Source: Mycoplasmatota bacterium
GTDB taxonomy: Bacteria > Bacillota_I > Bacilli_A > Acholeplasmatales > Acholeplasmataceae
Assembly (NCBI GenBank): GCA_018622495.1
Contig: CP076021.1
Span: forward strand, 1,426,501 to 1,490,500
DNA: 64,000 bases
Direction of reading: 5' to 3'
Below, in pieces: positions 49,396 through 58,610 of this stretch (position 1 is its first letter; the number at the start of each line of letters is the position of its first letter). The notes beneath the pieces are model-generated. The model ran no database searches, had not been told where the DNA came from, and worked only from the letters and a program-made list of their open reading frames with translations. The position numbers were made by a program, and so were the translations under genes.

Positions 49396-50202
49396 ATGAA
49401 AAAAATATTGTTAAGTTTATTAGTCTTAACTGCAACACTTTCTTTAGTTGCATGTGATTCACAGTCATCAAATGTATTTAAATTTATATTAGATGATAGT
49501 TTTGATGAGTTTTTAGTGATGGAAACATCTGCTGATTATCCACCGTTCGAAAACATTGAAGAGGTTGATGGAAAAAATACTGTTGTTGGTATTGATATAG
49601 AAATTGCAAAAGCTATTGCACTTGCAGCTGGTAAAAACTTACAAGTTGTACATAAAGGTTTTGATTTCTTAATTACTGATATTCAAAATGGTAAAGCTGA
49701 TTTTGCTATTGCAGCAATTACACCGACACCAGAACGTTTAGAACAAGTTGATTTTTCTGATGTCTATTTAGATAATGAAGATGAACAAGTTGCAGTGATT
49801 AAATCAAGTGATGCAACTAATTATGTAACAATTGATGATATCAATTTAGAAACTGTTAGAGTTGGTGCACAAACAGGAAGTTTACAATCTTATATACTTC
49901 AAGATCAAGCTCCAGAATCGTATGCAACATATATTCAAGACTTAAATACTTTATTTGAAAACTTAAATAATGGTCAAATCGAAGTTTTATTATCAGAAAA
50001 AACAGTTGCTGAAACTTATATTGCTGATGAATATAGTGATCTTCAAATTGCTTTTAGCGTGTACTCACAATATAACGGTAACGCAATTGCTGTTCAAAAA
50101 GATAATGCTGCTTTATTAGCAATTATTAATGAAACGATTGCGACGCTAAAAGAATCTGGCCAAATTGATACTTGGGTTGAATATTACTCAGCACAAAGTT
50201 AA
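49396..50202 (+). CDS. Polar amino-acid ABC transporter, substrate-binding lipoprotein
   Basis: 268 residues. Lipoprotein signal with lipobox 'LVAC' (Cys 20). SBP_bac_3 fold: 'METSADYPPFENIEE', 'VVGIDIEIAKAIALAAGK', 'ADFAIAAITPTPERLEQVDFSDVY', 'VGAQTGSLQSYIL'. The binding Arg in 'PTPER' and Asp of 'VGIDIEIA' match the Gln/Lys/Arg/His binding proteins. Followed directly by permease (1-bp overlap). Ligand cannot be read; glutamine, lysine or arginine are plausible. Confidence 0.92.
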   Translation: MKKILLSLLVLTATLSLVACDSQSSNVFKFILDDSFDEFLVMETSADYPPFENIEEVDGKNTVVGIDIEIAKAIALAAGKNLQVVHKGFDFLITDIQNGKADFAIAAITPTPERLEQVDFSDVYLDNEDEQVAVIKSSDATNYVTIDDINLETVRVGAQTGSLQSYILQDQAPESYATYIQDLNTLFENLNNGQIEVLLSEKTVAETYIADEYSDLQIAFSVYSQYNGNAIAVQKDNAALLAIINETIATLKESGQIDTWVEYYSAQS

Positions 50203-50894
50203 TGATGATTACTGCATTAGATTTTGATTTTTTACTTAATCAAAATAATCTTTCAATGCTAGCTCATGGCCTTTTTATGACCTTGATTTTAGCATTTCTT
50301 GCTGTACTACTAGGTGCCATTATCGCATTAATTCCAGCGTTTATGCGTATGTCAAAAAATAAATTACTAAAAACCATAGCAACTACTTACGTTGAAGTTA
50401 TCCGTGGAACACCGATGTTAGTTCAAGTTTTAATTATTTATCAACTGATGAAATTACCTTTAATTTTATTTTTAGGTATTGATATGGGTTCATTTATTCC
50501 AGGACTTGTTGCATTAGTCATTAATTCTTCTGCTTATATCAGTGAGGTTATAAGAGCTGGTATATTAGCAGTTGATCAAGGTCAAAGTGAAGCTGCAAGA
50601 TCTCTTGGTATGTCACAAAAACAAACCATGATTAAAATTGTTTTACCTCAAGCAATTAATAATATTATTCCTGCACTTGGTAATGAATTCGTAACCATCA
50701 TTAAAGAAACTTCTATCTTTATGTATTTAGGAGTTGCTGAATTAATGTTTCAAATCAATATTATTAAATCAAATACATTTAGAGTCACAGAAGTCTATAT
50801 CGTCGCTGGTATATTATATATGATACTAACAATTCCACTTTCAAAGGTGATGAATATGCTTGAAAGGAGATTACGCTATGCCTATGCCAAGTAA
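50202..50894 (+). CDS. Polar amino-acid ABC transporter permease
   Basis: 230 residues, HisM/GlnP type. Several membrane segments beginning '[26 protein letters not shown]', family motif '[20 protein letters not shown]', EAA loop '[26 protein letters not shown]'. Start overlaps the binding-protein stop by 1 bp. Its end overlaps the ATPase start by about 17 bp, so three genes form one unit. Confidence 0.92.
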   Translation: MMITALDFDFLLNQNNLSMLAHGLFMTLILAFLAVLLGAIIALIPAFMRMSKNKLLKTIATTYVEVIRGTPMLVQVLIIYQLMKLPLILFLGIDMGSFIPGLVALVINSSAYISEVIRAGILAVDQGQSEAARSLGMSQKQTMIKIVLPQAINNIIPALGNEFVTIIKETSIFMYLGVAELMFQINIIKSNTFRVTEVYIVAGILYMILTIPLSKVMNMLERRLRYAYAK

Positions 50895-51624
50895 AATGAT
50901 AGAAATTAATCATTTAACTAAAACTTTTAATCAAAGTATACACGCTGTAGATGATGTTAATCTATTTATTAATAAAGGTGAAGTCGTTTCCATTATTGGT
51001 CCAAGTGGTAGTGGTAAATCAACCTTACTTAGATGCATAAATTTTATGGAAGTGCCAACTGCTGGACAAGTTATTTTTGAAGGAACAACATTATCAATCG
51101 ATAAAAATATAAATGAGCTTAGACAAAAAATTGGTATGGTTTTTCAATCTTTTAATCTTTTTCCTCATCTTAATGTCTTAAACAATATTATTGTATCTCT
51201 TACAACAGTAAAAAAAATAGACAAAGATGAAGCAGTTATCATTGCTAAAAATTTATTAAAACGTGTTGGTCTAAGTGATAAAATCGATACTTTTCCATCT
51301 CAATTATCCGGTGGACAAAAACAAAGAATCGCCATCGCAAGAGCACTCGCTATGAATCCGGATGTCATGCTATTTGATGAACCTACTTCTGCTTTAGATC
51401 CCGAGATGGTCGGTGAAGTTTTAGCGGTCATGAAAGAACTTGCAAAAGCTGGCATGACGATGGTCATTGTGACTCATGAAATGGGATTTGCAAAAGAGGT
51501 ATCTGATAGAGTGATTTTTATGGCTGATGGAAAGATCGTTGAACAAGGAAATCCCAAACAAATTTTTAATCAACCTCAAAAAGATAGAACAATAGATTTT
51601 TTAAAAAGAGTAAATCATATATAA
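50878..51624 (+). CDS. Polar amino-acid ABC transporter ATPase
   Basis: About 248 residues from ATG 50878, chosen because AAAGGAGA lies 8 bases upstream inside the permease gene; a longer TTG start is less likely. Walker A '[15 protein letters not shown]', Q-loop '[13 protein letters not shown]', signature '[17 protein letters not shown]', Walker B '[15 protein letters not shown]', switch '[13 protein letters not shown]'. GlnQ/HisP family. Energises uptake with the two genes upstream. Confidence 0.93.
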   Translation: MPMPSKMIEINHLTKTFNQSIHAVDDVNLFINKGEVVSIIGPSGSGKSTLLRCINFMEVPTAGQVIFEGTTLSIDKNINELRQKIGMVFQSFNLFPHLNVLNNIIVSLTTVKKIDKDEAVIIAKNLLKRVGLSDKIDTFPSQLSGGQKQRIAIARALAMNPDVMLFDEPTSALDPEMVGEVLAVMKELAKAGMTMVIVTHEMGFAKEVSDRVIFMADGKIVEQGNPKQIFNQPQKDRTIDFLKRVNHI

Positions 51625-51625
51625 A

Positions 51626-51666
51626 AAAAGCGGATTATCTAAATCAAGATAATTCGCTTATATTTT
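51626..51666 (+). terminator. Terminator after the amino-acid ABC operon
   Basis: AAGCGGATTATCT (51628-51640) pairs with AGATAATTCGCTT (51647-51659), one mismatch, followed by a T-rich tract. Confidence 0.85.
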
Positions 51667-52474
51667 TTATAATAACAAACTTATAACGACTGCAATTGCT
51701 GTAGCTATAGCACCAAGCTGCCATGCTATCTTTAATCTTTTTACCGCTAAATCTTCATCATAAGGCAATATATCCCAATCTAAATTTTCAGGCTGTTTAC
51801 GTATATTTTTTGCGTAAATAAAATACTCTACATAAATATAAGCAAATAATGTAACCATCATCGCCATAATGAAAATAAAACCAATAAACTCATTTTCATT
51901 CACAATTGTTAGAATAAGAGCTAGTATCATTTGAGAAACTAAGATAATAAAAAATTTAGGCATAAAATATGATGATCTTTGCCAAGACTGATCTGCATAA
52001 TATGCTGTTTTAAAAAACTTATTTAACTTACTTTCTTGATACACATGTGATTGATCAATAGCATCTATTTCTAATTTAATGCGTTTTATCATTAATCCAA
52101 CATCTTTAATGGTCACCATTAATCTAAGTGGCTTTTTAGATTGACCATAAATCAGCATCCATCCACCAGTATATTTTATACTTTTCGAATTTATTCTAGT
52201 GATATCACTATACTTGATTTCATGTTTTACAACATCTTTCACTTTTAACACTATTTTTTCATCGTCTAAAATAAATTCTGCTTTTTGTAAAACGATCATA
52301 GCTTTTATACATTAGTAAATCATAAATCATCAAAAACACTGCGAATCCAATTAAAAAATATGCTTCTATAAAAAAACCTAAAACAACGAGTAAAACATTT
52401 ACTGGTATACCAATGATCAGCATCCATTTTTGTATTTTTTTTAAATGACTACGATAAATATATCTTTCTTCCAT
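51667..52474 (-). CDS. Membrane protein with bacterial PH-like domain, one frame break
   Basis: Two overlapping frames join as one protein of about 268 residues. The first part (from ATG 52474, 'MEERYIYRSHLKKIQKWM') has two membrane helices; the frame should continue at 'SYDRFTKAEFILDDEKIVLK'. An extra A in an A-run near 52282 breaks it. The second part contains a PH-like region ('EFILDDEKIVLKV', 'EIKYSDITRINSK', 'TGGWMLIYG') and two more helices at the C-terminus. Family members are of unknown function. Confidence 0.72.
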
Positions 52475-52533
52475 ATTAACCCTCCCAATATTTCATACTT
52501 AAACATATCATATCATAAAATACATAAATAAAT

Positions 52534-53007
52534 CTAGGTTAAATATTCTTTTAGTCTTTTAGTAAGAGAACCTCTAAGGGGACTTATAGTAGTTAGCGCG
52601 GATGGATGTAGAAATACAATGTCATCAACCTCCATATTTTCAACAAATGACCCACTTATAATCTGAGCTTCAAAAACTACCCATACTAAGCGAATACTAT
52701 CGAGTGTATCAACACGCAGCAACTTTAAATCATCAATGATAAATCCCGTTTCTTCAAAACATTCTCTTTTTGCAGCATCTTCTAAAGTTTCTCCTAAGTC
52801 TCGAAACCCACCTGGAAATGTATATGTTTGAGATTTTCTCATTTTAACCATAAGAATCTCACCTTTATCATTTCTAGCAATTACGACCGCTGAAATATTA
52901 ACCCAATTATCCCAGTCGATGTAACCACAACTACATTGATGATATATTTTATTTTCTATTTCGACATCTTGTTCTAATTTCTTTCCACAGTTTGGACAAT
53001 ATTTCAT
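52534..53007 (-). CDS. NUDIX hydrolase with N-terminal zinc ribbon
   Basis: 157 residues. Zinc ribbon 'YCPNCGKKL...YHQCSCGYI' with four Cys, then nudix box 'GGFRDLGETLEDAAKRECFEETGFI' matching GX5EX7REUXEEXGU apart from small variations. It hydrolyses a nucleoside diphosphate derivative; NudC-like NADH pyrophosphatases also have a zinc ribbon, though this protein is much shorter. Lies 13 bp downstream of a GNAT gene. Confidence 0.87.
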   Translation of the reverse strand: MKYCPNCGKKLEQDVEIENKIYHQCSCGYIDWDNWVNISAVVIARNDKGEILMVKMRKSQTYTFPGGFRDLGETLEDAAKRECFEETGFIIDDLKLLRVDTLDSIRLVWVVFEAQIISGSFVENMEVDDIVFLHPSALTTISPLRGSLTKRLKEYLT

Positions 53008-53019
53008 ATTATGCCTTCT

Positions 53020-53531
53020 TTATTTAATGTTTTCTTTTTTTAATCTTAAAAATGTATCAACATCATCTGAGTGATGTATAACTGCACCATTTTTGATTTG
53101 TGCTTTAATCGATGCTTTATTATATTTAAAACAACAAAAATATATTTCATCTTCTTTAATAATATGTTTTGCTTCTTTTAAAACTAAAGCAAGTCCTTTT
53201 GTTGCATATCCTTGTCTTCTATGTTTTGCATGAATCGCATAGCCAATATGCCCATTACCTTCACGCAACTCATCATTTAAGTAATGTCTTACCTTAAATA
53301 ATCCGACGATGGTTTTATGATGCCACAAGAAAAATATGTTTCTGGTACATAACCTTCTTTAAGTTCAATACCTTTTGAATAATTTTCTAATTTTTTATAA
53401 ATTTCATTTTTAAATGTATCAAAATCTATACCATTTAAATGATTTTCAAAACCATCTTGAGATTCAAGTTCAGACAAAAACTTATACTCTTTTTCTATAT
53501 CTTCTTTATTCAGTCTTTTAATATGTAACAT
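53020..53531 (-). CDS. GNAT acetyltransferase, one frame break
   Basis: Two frames join at 'YVPETYFFLWHHKTIVGLFKV', requiring one more T in a T-run near 53327. Corrected length is 170 residues. C-terminal acetyl-CoA motif 'GHIGYAIHAKHRRQGYATKGL' (Q/RxxGxG/A) and 'YFCCFKYNKASIKAQIKNGAV'. Substrate unknown. Probable single-base homopolymer error, not decay. Cotranscribed with the NUDIX gene, which follows 13 bp downstream on the minus strand. Confidence 0.82.
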
Positions 53532-54102
53532 AAAACACCCCTTTCAATTTTAAATTAATTAATAATAATTGTCGTAAAGTAAACCATATATATCCATTAT
53601 AACAAATATATGAGTAAAGATTGCAAACTTGAAAATCATCGATAAAAACGTATCATCTAGCTTATAAGTAAAAATCCATTTCACAATAACATGAAATAGA
53701 TTCTTTTAATTTAATAACACTTTAATTATACACGCTTAATAATTGTTTATTAAATCATCAATAAATTTCTTTTTTGTTTAACAATATCAATTAATGGAAC
53801 ACTTATAAATAATAGTTTAACATCCATTTTTCATTAATACTCCTTCTTTTCCAAGTTGTTTTGCACAATGAATGCATCCAATAACATTAACTCATACTTG
53901 CACCCCATATAATTAGATCGAATTCTTTTGAACTATTTAAAACAGTATTCATTGTTTTTAATTTTTACCATTGCATCAACTCGTTTGTTTCAAACTACAC
54001 AATTTAAAATACTTTATAATTAACTCAATAACTAATAAAAAAGATACACATAAAGTGCATCTTTATTATTAAGATGTTTAAAATATCGTATGGTCAATCA
54101 TA
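53532..54102. other. Gene-free gap with degenerate sequence before the ISL3-type element
   Basis: No full reading frame. A minus-strand stretch near 53860-53960 reads 'SSKEFDLIIWGAS' then stops, faintly like the nucleotide-binding start of a flavoprotein; it may be a decayed gene but support is weak. An ATCGTATGGTCA copy at about 54086 resembles the repeats in the element ends. Nothing else seen. Confidence 0.4.
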
Positions 54103-54222
54103 GGCTTTAAAATATTGTATGGTATACCATACGATTTTTGAAAGGCCTATTTTTTTATATAAAAAAGGAAGTCCTCATTTATAATAGAGTTATTAGCCAT
54201 AACTATAGAATAGGAGGACTTC

Positions 54223-55517
54223 ATGTCTTATGATACCATAAATATTTTACACTTAGAACAATTTAAAAGCAAGATTGAATTATTAGAAACAAGGCTTGAA
54301 AGAAATGTATTGATTATCGAATTAAAGTTTTATAAACAACAAATATTATGCCCTATCTCGTGGATCAGCTCATATAAGATTTTTAGAATATAAATATAAA
54401 AAAATCATACATTCAATATCTACACATGAAAAAAGCGTGATTAGATGGCATATGAGAAGATATCAATGTAAGCTTTGTAAGAAAACCTTTAGCGAGTCCA
54501 ATCCACTATCGACTCAAATGAAAATGTAAGTTTGTATACAAAGATGTCTATTTTAAACTATTTAAAAGATTATAATCATACATTTACATCTGCTGCGCAT
54601 CACTATTATGTTAGTATCCAAACAGTGATCAATATATTTGATCGTTATGTAGAAGCGAAGCGTCGAAAGCTACCCAAAGTGATCAATATCGATGAAGTAT
54701 TTATATCAAGAGCACACAAGTACAAATATGCATGTATCTTATATGATTTCATGCATAGAAAAATCATTGATGTATTACCAACAAGACATAAACGTTATTT
54801 AATTGATTACTTCGCTAGAATCCCTAAAACTGAGTTATCAAGCGTAGAAGTCGTCGTGATGGACATGTGGCAAACTTATAGAGATGTCATCAAATTATGT
54901 ATACCTCAAGCGAAAATAGCTGTTGATTCATTTCATTTAATTAGGACATTAAATGAAATCATCAAACGTATAAGAATTGATACAATGAATAAATACAAGC
55001 AACACAAAAGTGCACCAGTTCATGATGATATGTATTATTACATGTTAAAGAAATTTCATTACTTCTTTCTCAAGAACTATGAAGATATCTATGATGGGAA
55101 AATACGTATACAAAAACTACATGCATATTGGCATAAATCGATATTCTTCATTATTTGTTATCTACTAATGATGATTTAAAAGATGCATATCTTTTAAAAG
55201 AAAGGTATAGATCATTTAATCTAACAGCCTCTTATGATACGTGTGATGATGAGCTTAACCAACTCATAGATCTATTTAGAAATCATAAGTTAGCAGGGAT
55301 GAGATCATTTGGAAGAACGTTAAATAACTGGAGAGATGAGATTAAAAATTCTTTTTTAGTTTATGATAAAAGACGAATATCCAATGGTCCTATTGAATCT
55401 GTCAATAATAAAATAAAGACTGTGATCAAAACATCTAATGGTATTAAATCTTATAATCGATTGAGAAACAAGATTATGTATGCAATTAATAAAGATATAC
55501 CTATAAAAAACAAATAA
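54223..55517 (+). CDS. ISL3-family transposase, frame broken at three sites
   Basis: Start ATG 54223 with GGAGGACTTC upstream. Corrected length 431 residues. N-terminal Cys-type zinc finger 'QQILCPICGSAHIRFLEY' and 'RRYQCKLCKKTFSESNPLS', helix-turn-helix, then DDE motifs: Asp in 'PKVINIDEVFISRAHKY', Asp in 'VVMDMWQTYRDVI', Glu in 'RISNGPIESVNNKIKT'. Breaks near 54358 (+1), 54510 (-1) and 55140 (-1); each is restored if the expected CAGA (or TCTG) is read. This is typical ISL3-family architecture and it is probably intact. Confidence 0.85.
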
Positions 55518-55536
55518 AATAAGAGTTATGGCAAAA

Positions 55537-55560
55537 AAAGGCACTCCCGCGAGTGCCTTT
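55537..55560 (+). terminator. Terminator after the ISL3 transposase
   Basis: AAAGGCACTC (55537-55546) pairs with GAGTGCCTTT (55551-55560), loop CCGC, just after the stop. Confidence 0.75.
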
Positions 55561-55674
55561 AACTTACCATACAATTTTTTATAGGTCACATTGACCATAC
55601 AATTTTGGAAAGGTCTATTTAGTCTTTACCATACAATTTTTTAAAGACCCTATTATTATAACTTATTGTTAAGT

Positions 55675-56575
55675 CTAGGATACTTTAGATTGATTTCGAC
55701 CATTATGCTTAACATCATACATATTACTATCTCATTTTAGATATGATAGATTTAATGGTATCTTCAGGTTGTGCTAACGTGCCACCTATTGAGATTGTAA
55801 CTTTTATGTGTTTGTTGTTTTCCATCTTATAACTTGATGCACTAACAACCGTTCTTAATTTCTCAGCAACAATTTTTAATTCCTTTAAATTAGCAACATT
55901 GACAAGTACAACAAATTCTTCGCCACCCCATCTAGAGACTAAGTCAGTTCTTTTAATGTTTGAAGCTAATGTTTTTGCAACGACTTTCAATACCTCATCA
56001 CCAATTAAATGTCCATATGTATCATTAACATTTTTAAAGAGATCGATATCTATTAATAGTAATCCAAATGTATTAGAAAATGCTTTTGATTCTTCTAACC
56101 GTTTTTCTAATTGAAAATCACAATAATTTCTATTTGCAATTTGTGTTAATGTATCTATTTTAAGTCTATTTTTTAGTTCGATATTTTCACGATAAACCTG
56201 CTTTTGAAATCTTTCATCCGTAAATACTTCAATTGCAGCAACGATGTTTTGTTTTTCATCGTAGATAGGTAATGTTTTAACCATCACTGGAATACGATAA
56301 CCATCCTTATGCTTCAAATACACTTTTGATTCATTTATAATGCCATCATCTAGTGTTTTTTGAAGTGGACAACCGCCTAAACATAATTGTTTTCCTGTTT
56401 CATCAATATGTTGTAAAATATTTTGATAACAAAAACTATGAACTACTTCCTTAGCACTATAACCAGTAATACGTTCGCTTCCATCATTCCAAAATATGAT
56501 CTTTCTTTTTTGATTAACAACATAAACACCTTCGTACAAATATGGCATAATGTTTTGATTATTGTTGATGTTCAT
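55675..56575 (-). CDS. PAS-GGDEF diguanylate cyclase, frame broken near the end
   Basis: Start ATG 56575 after AATCC reverse (GGAGGATT RBS). PAS domain about 10-125 ('GVYVVNQKRKIIFWNDGSERITGYSAKEV') with a CX..C heme/iron-like 'LCLGGCPLQ', then GGDEF domain with active loop 'SRWGGEEFVVLV', 'LLLIDIDLFKNVNDTYGHLIGD' and 'ISIGGTLAQPEDT'. The frame in the DNA ends at 'SKMR', but one extra base near 55732 hides the expected continuation 'SKADSNMYDVKHNGRNQSKV', giving 299 residues. It makes cyclic di-GMP; no EAL or PilZ gene is adjacent. Confidence 0.87.
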
Positions 56576-56725
56576 GGCTAATCCTCCGAAAAATATGAAT
56601 TGTTTTATCACTATATTATAGCATACAAAAAGGTCTGATACTAAAACAAATCAAAATCGTTTCTTATATCAAACCTAAGTTTTTAATTTTAATTGAATGA
56701 AACATTTAAACTTAATTCACAAAAT

Positions 56726-58303
56726 TTAAAATATACTATGTATTTTGTAGTTTTTTCTTTTTAACACTTGTGTTTTTTTACCTGAAACTTTGACTAATCC
56801 TAATGTAGTAATGAGTGTAATAAAAGGTATAGATGTAAAAAATAATATCTTTCTTAATTTTGAAGGGATTAGAATGCTTGAAACTTGTTGAGAAAAATGT
56901 TCTATATGATATATTGTACCCTCATTAATTCCAATTAAGAAATTTCCATCTTCACTATCAATTAATAATGCTAACTCTTTCCCCGCCCATTTCTTATTAT
57001 AATAAGTTTTATCATTTAATATTTCCATATCTCGATTTCTAATTGTTCCTCCATCTAGATATGTACTATAACCAATTAATGTAATTCTTTTTGGATCATA
57101 GCTCATATAACCAGTTGGCCTTGCTTCTGTATCAAAGATTCGGATTATTTCACCATCAATTGAAGTTAATATCGTATGTTCATCTTGTTTTAATTCAATA
57201 TCATCATAAATATTCTCATCAAAAATTCTCCCAATACTTTCATAATCTTTATTAAAAGCATAAATATTACTCAAGTGTTGAACACTTGGAATTTCCACAG
57301 AATATACATAATTGAGTTGGCTAAATTTAACATCTTTTATGACAAATGTATAATGTTTTTCTAAAATAAGTTCTCTATTTAATAAAGTATAAACCGAACT
57401 TGAGTCTTGATAATTTTGTGTTCTAATATTAAATAAACTTAATGTTTCACCATCGGTAAATATGCTATATGGTTTAGTATCAGTATAAATATTTTCAATA
57501 ACGTAGTCATCTAATGAGAATTCATATATATCAAATGAACCTGTAAAAACAAAATCATAGGGTTCATATGAAGTAAAATAGATTGTATTCTCAATGATTT
57601 CAACTTCATTAACAATTTTATCATTTGAAGAAAAATACTGTTCCATTTCCTCAAATGGTTTTGAAAAATCATAAATATAGAAATCCGGATAATTAGGTAA
57701 ATAAACAATTGCTAAATTATAATCATCGTTGTTAACTCTTATGAATTCCGGTCTTGCATTTTGATATTCAAATACACTTTCAATATGTTGTACTTCTTTA
57801 AATTCTGGAACTTCATCAATACTAAAAAAATGATTAAATGTGCTATAAATAATTATTGTAATTAAATGTAAAGCACCTGTGAAATATAAATAAAATCTAC
57901 CTTTGTGCTTAACTTTTACAAAAATCATAATTAGCAATAATATAACAGTCATGAAAATGGACATACTCATCATAGCACTGATTGGATATAAAAAGAAAAA
58001 AGCTTGTACAAATAAAAATGTGAACGGAATTAACAAAATAGGGAATAAAAAATATCTTATATACCATGGTAATGATTTATACGTTACTTCAAAAGGTTTT
58101 TCTTGTAATAAAACCTCATCTACAGTGACATTAAAAATATCCTTAATTTTCAACAATATTTGTAGATCAGGTGTGTTCTTACCATTTTCCCAGCGAGAAA
58201 CTGCCTGATATGTAACTCCTAATTTTTTAGCAAGTTCGGCTTGGGTAAAACCTAATGATTTTCTTAATCTTTTTATTTTGTTACCTATTTCTTTAGCGTC
58301 CAT
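56726..58303 (-). CDS. XRE-family HTH regulator fused to membrane helices and a large C-terminal sensor region
   Basis: 525 residues from ATG 58303, preferred for the RBS GAGGTG; the in-frame extension to 58339 has none. HTH_3 at about 5-60 ('GNKIKRLRKSLGFTQAELAKK', 'GVTYQAVSRWENGKNTPDL'). About four hydrophobic helices at 80-175 follow, then about 320 residues of beta-rich sequence with repeated 'YNLAIVYLPNYPDFYIYDF'-like blades, and a final helix near 500. The layout suggests a membrane-held regulator with an outward beta-propeller-like domain. I do not recognise this large C-terminal part. Signal unknown. Confidence 0.8.
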   Translation of the reverse strand: MDAKEIGNKIKRLRKSLGFTQAELAKKLGVTYQAVSRWENGKNTPDLQILLKIKDIFNVTVDEVLLQEKPFEVTYKSLPWYIRYFLFPILLIPFTFLFVQAFFFLYPISAMMSMSIFMTVILLLIMIFVKVKHKGRFYLYFTGALHLITIIIYSTFNHFFSIDEVPEFKEVQHIESVFEYQNARPEFIRVNNDDYNLAIVYLPNYPDFYIYDFSKPFEEMEQYFSSNDKIVNEVEIIENTIYFTSYEPYDFVFTGSFDIYEFSLDDYVIENIYTDTKPYSIFTDGETLSLFNIRTQNYQDSSSVYTLLNRELILEKHYTFVIKDVKFSQLNYVYSVEIPSVQHLSNIYAFNKDYESIGRIFDENIYDDIELKQDEHTILTSIDGEIIRIFDTEARPTGYMSYDPKRITLIGYSTYLDGGTIRNRDMEILNDKTYYNKKWAGKELALLIDSEDGNFLIGINEGTIYHIEHFSQQVSSILIPSKLRKILFFTSIPFITLITTLGLVKVSGKKTQVLKRKNYKIHSIF

Positions 58304-58451
58304 ATGATTACACCTCAATAAAATTATAGCAAAAAACACAAGACATAAACAATTTAATCTTTATTTTGTATACTCAATTAAAAATTGAGTTGCTATTTTC
58401 GATAAATTATCACATATAATGCTCTTAACATTATCCGAATCAACTGTGTTT

Positions 58452-58583
58452 TTATAATAAGAATGTTAAAGAGATTAACGCTAATATACTAGATAAAACT
58501 AAACTTATATGAGTGATTGATAAGAATTCATTATCTTTGTATCGCTTTTTCTTTATAAATATTAATGGGTTAATTATATAAAA
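58452..58583 (-). pseudogene. C-terminal fragment of a membrane protein next to IS copy 2
   Basis: An open minus-strand stretch of about 40 codons without a start, ending in TAA: 'INPLIFIKKKRYKDNEFL' then a hydrophobic run 'SLVLSSILALISLTFLL'. It begins at the hairpin that IS copy 2 uses as target. Could be a remnant of a gene cut off by rearrangement or a chance frame. Confidence 0.35.
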
Positions 58584-58610
58584 AGATCTAATACAAATTG
58601 TATTAGATCA
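58584..58610. repeat. 27-bp hairpin direct repeat, left flank of IS copy 2
   Basis: Identical to 60233-60259. Core GATCTAATACAA / TTGTATTAGATC is a nearly perfect palindrome; minus strand continues into five T, so it looks like an intrinsic terminator. Confidence 0.85.

Larger units (their letters stand above)
54103..55650 (+). mobile_element. ISL3-like insertion sequence with repeated subterminal motifs
   Basis: Left end GGCTTTAAAATATTGTATGG and right end GGGTCTTTAAAAAATTGTATGG (reverse complement) form imperfect inverted repeats. Copies of ATTGTATGGT occur twice or more near each end (one more in inverse orientation at 54121, three inverted at 55566-55640). Encodes one transposase of ISL3 type. 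A GC-rich terminator closes it. Boundaries are approximate; no direct repeat is obvious. Confidence 0.75.
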
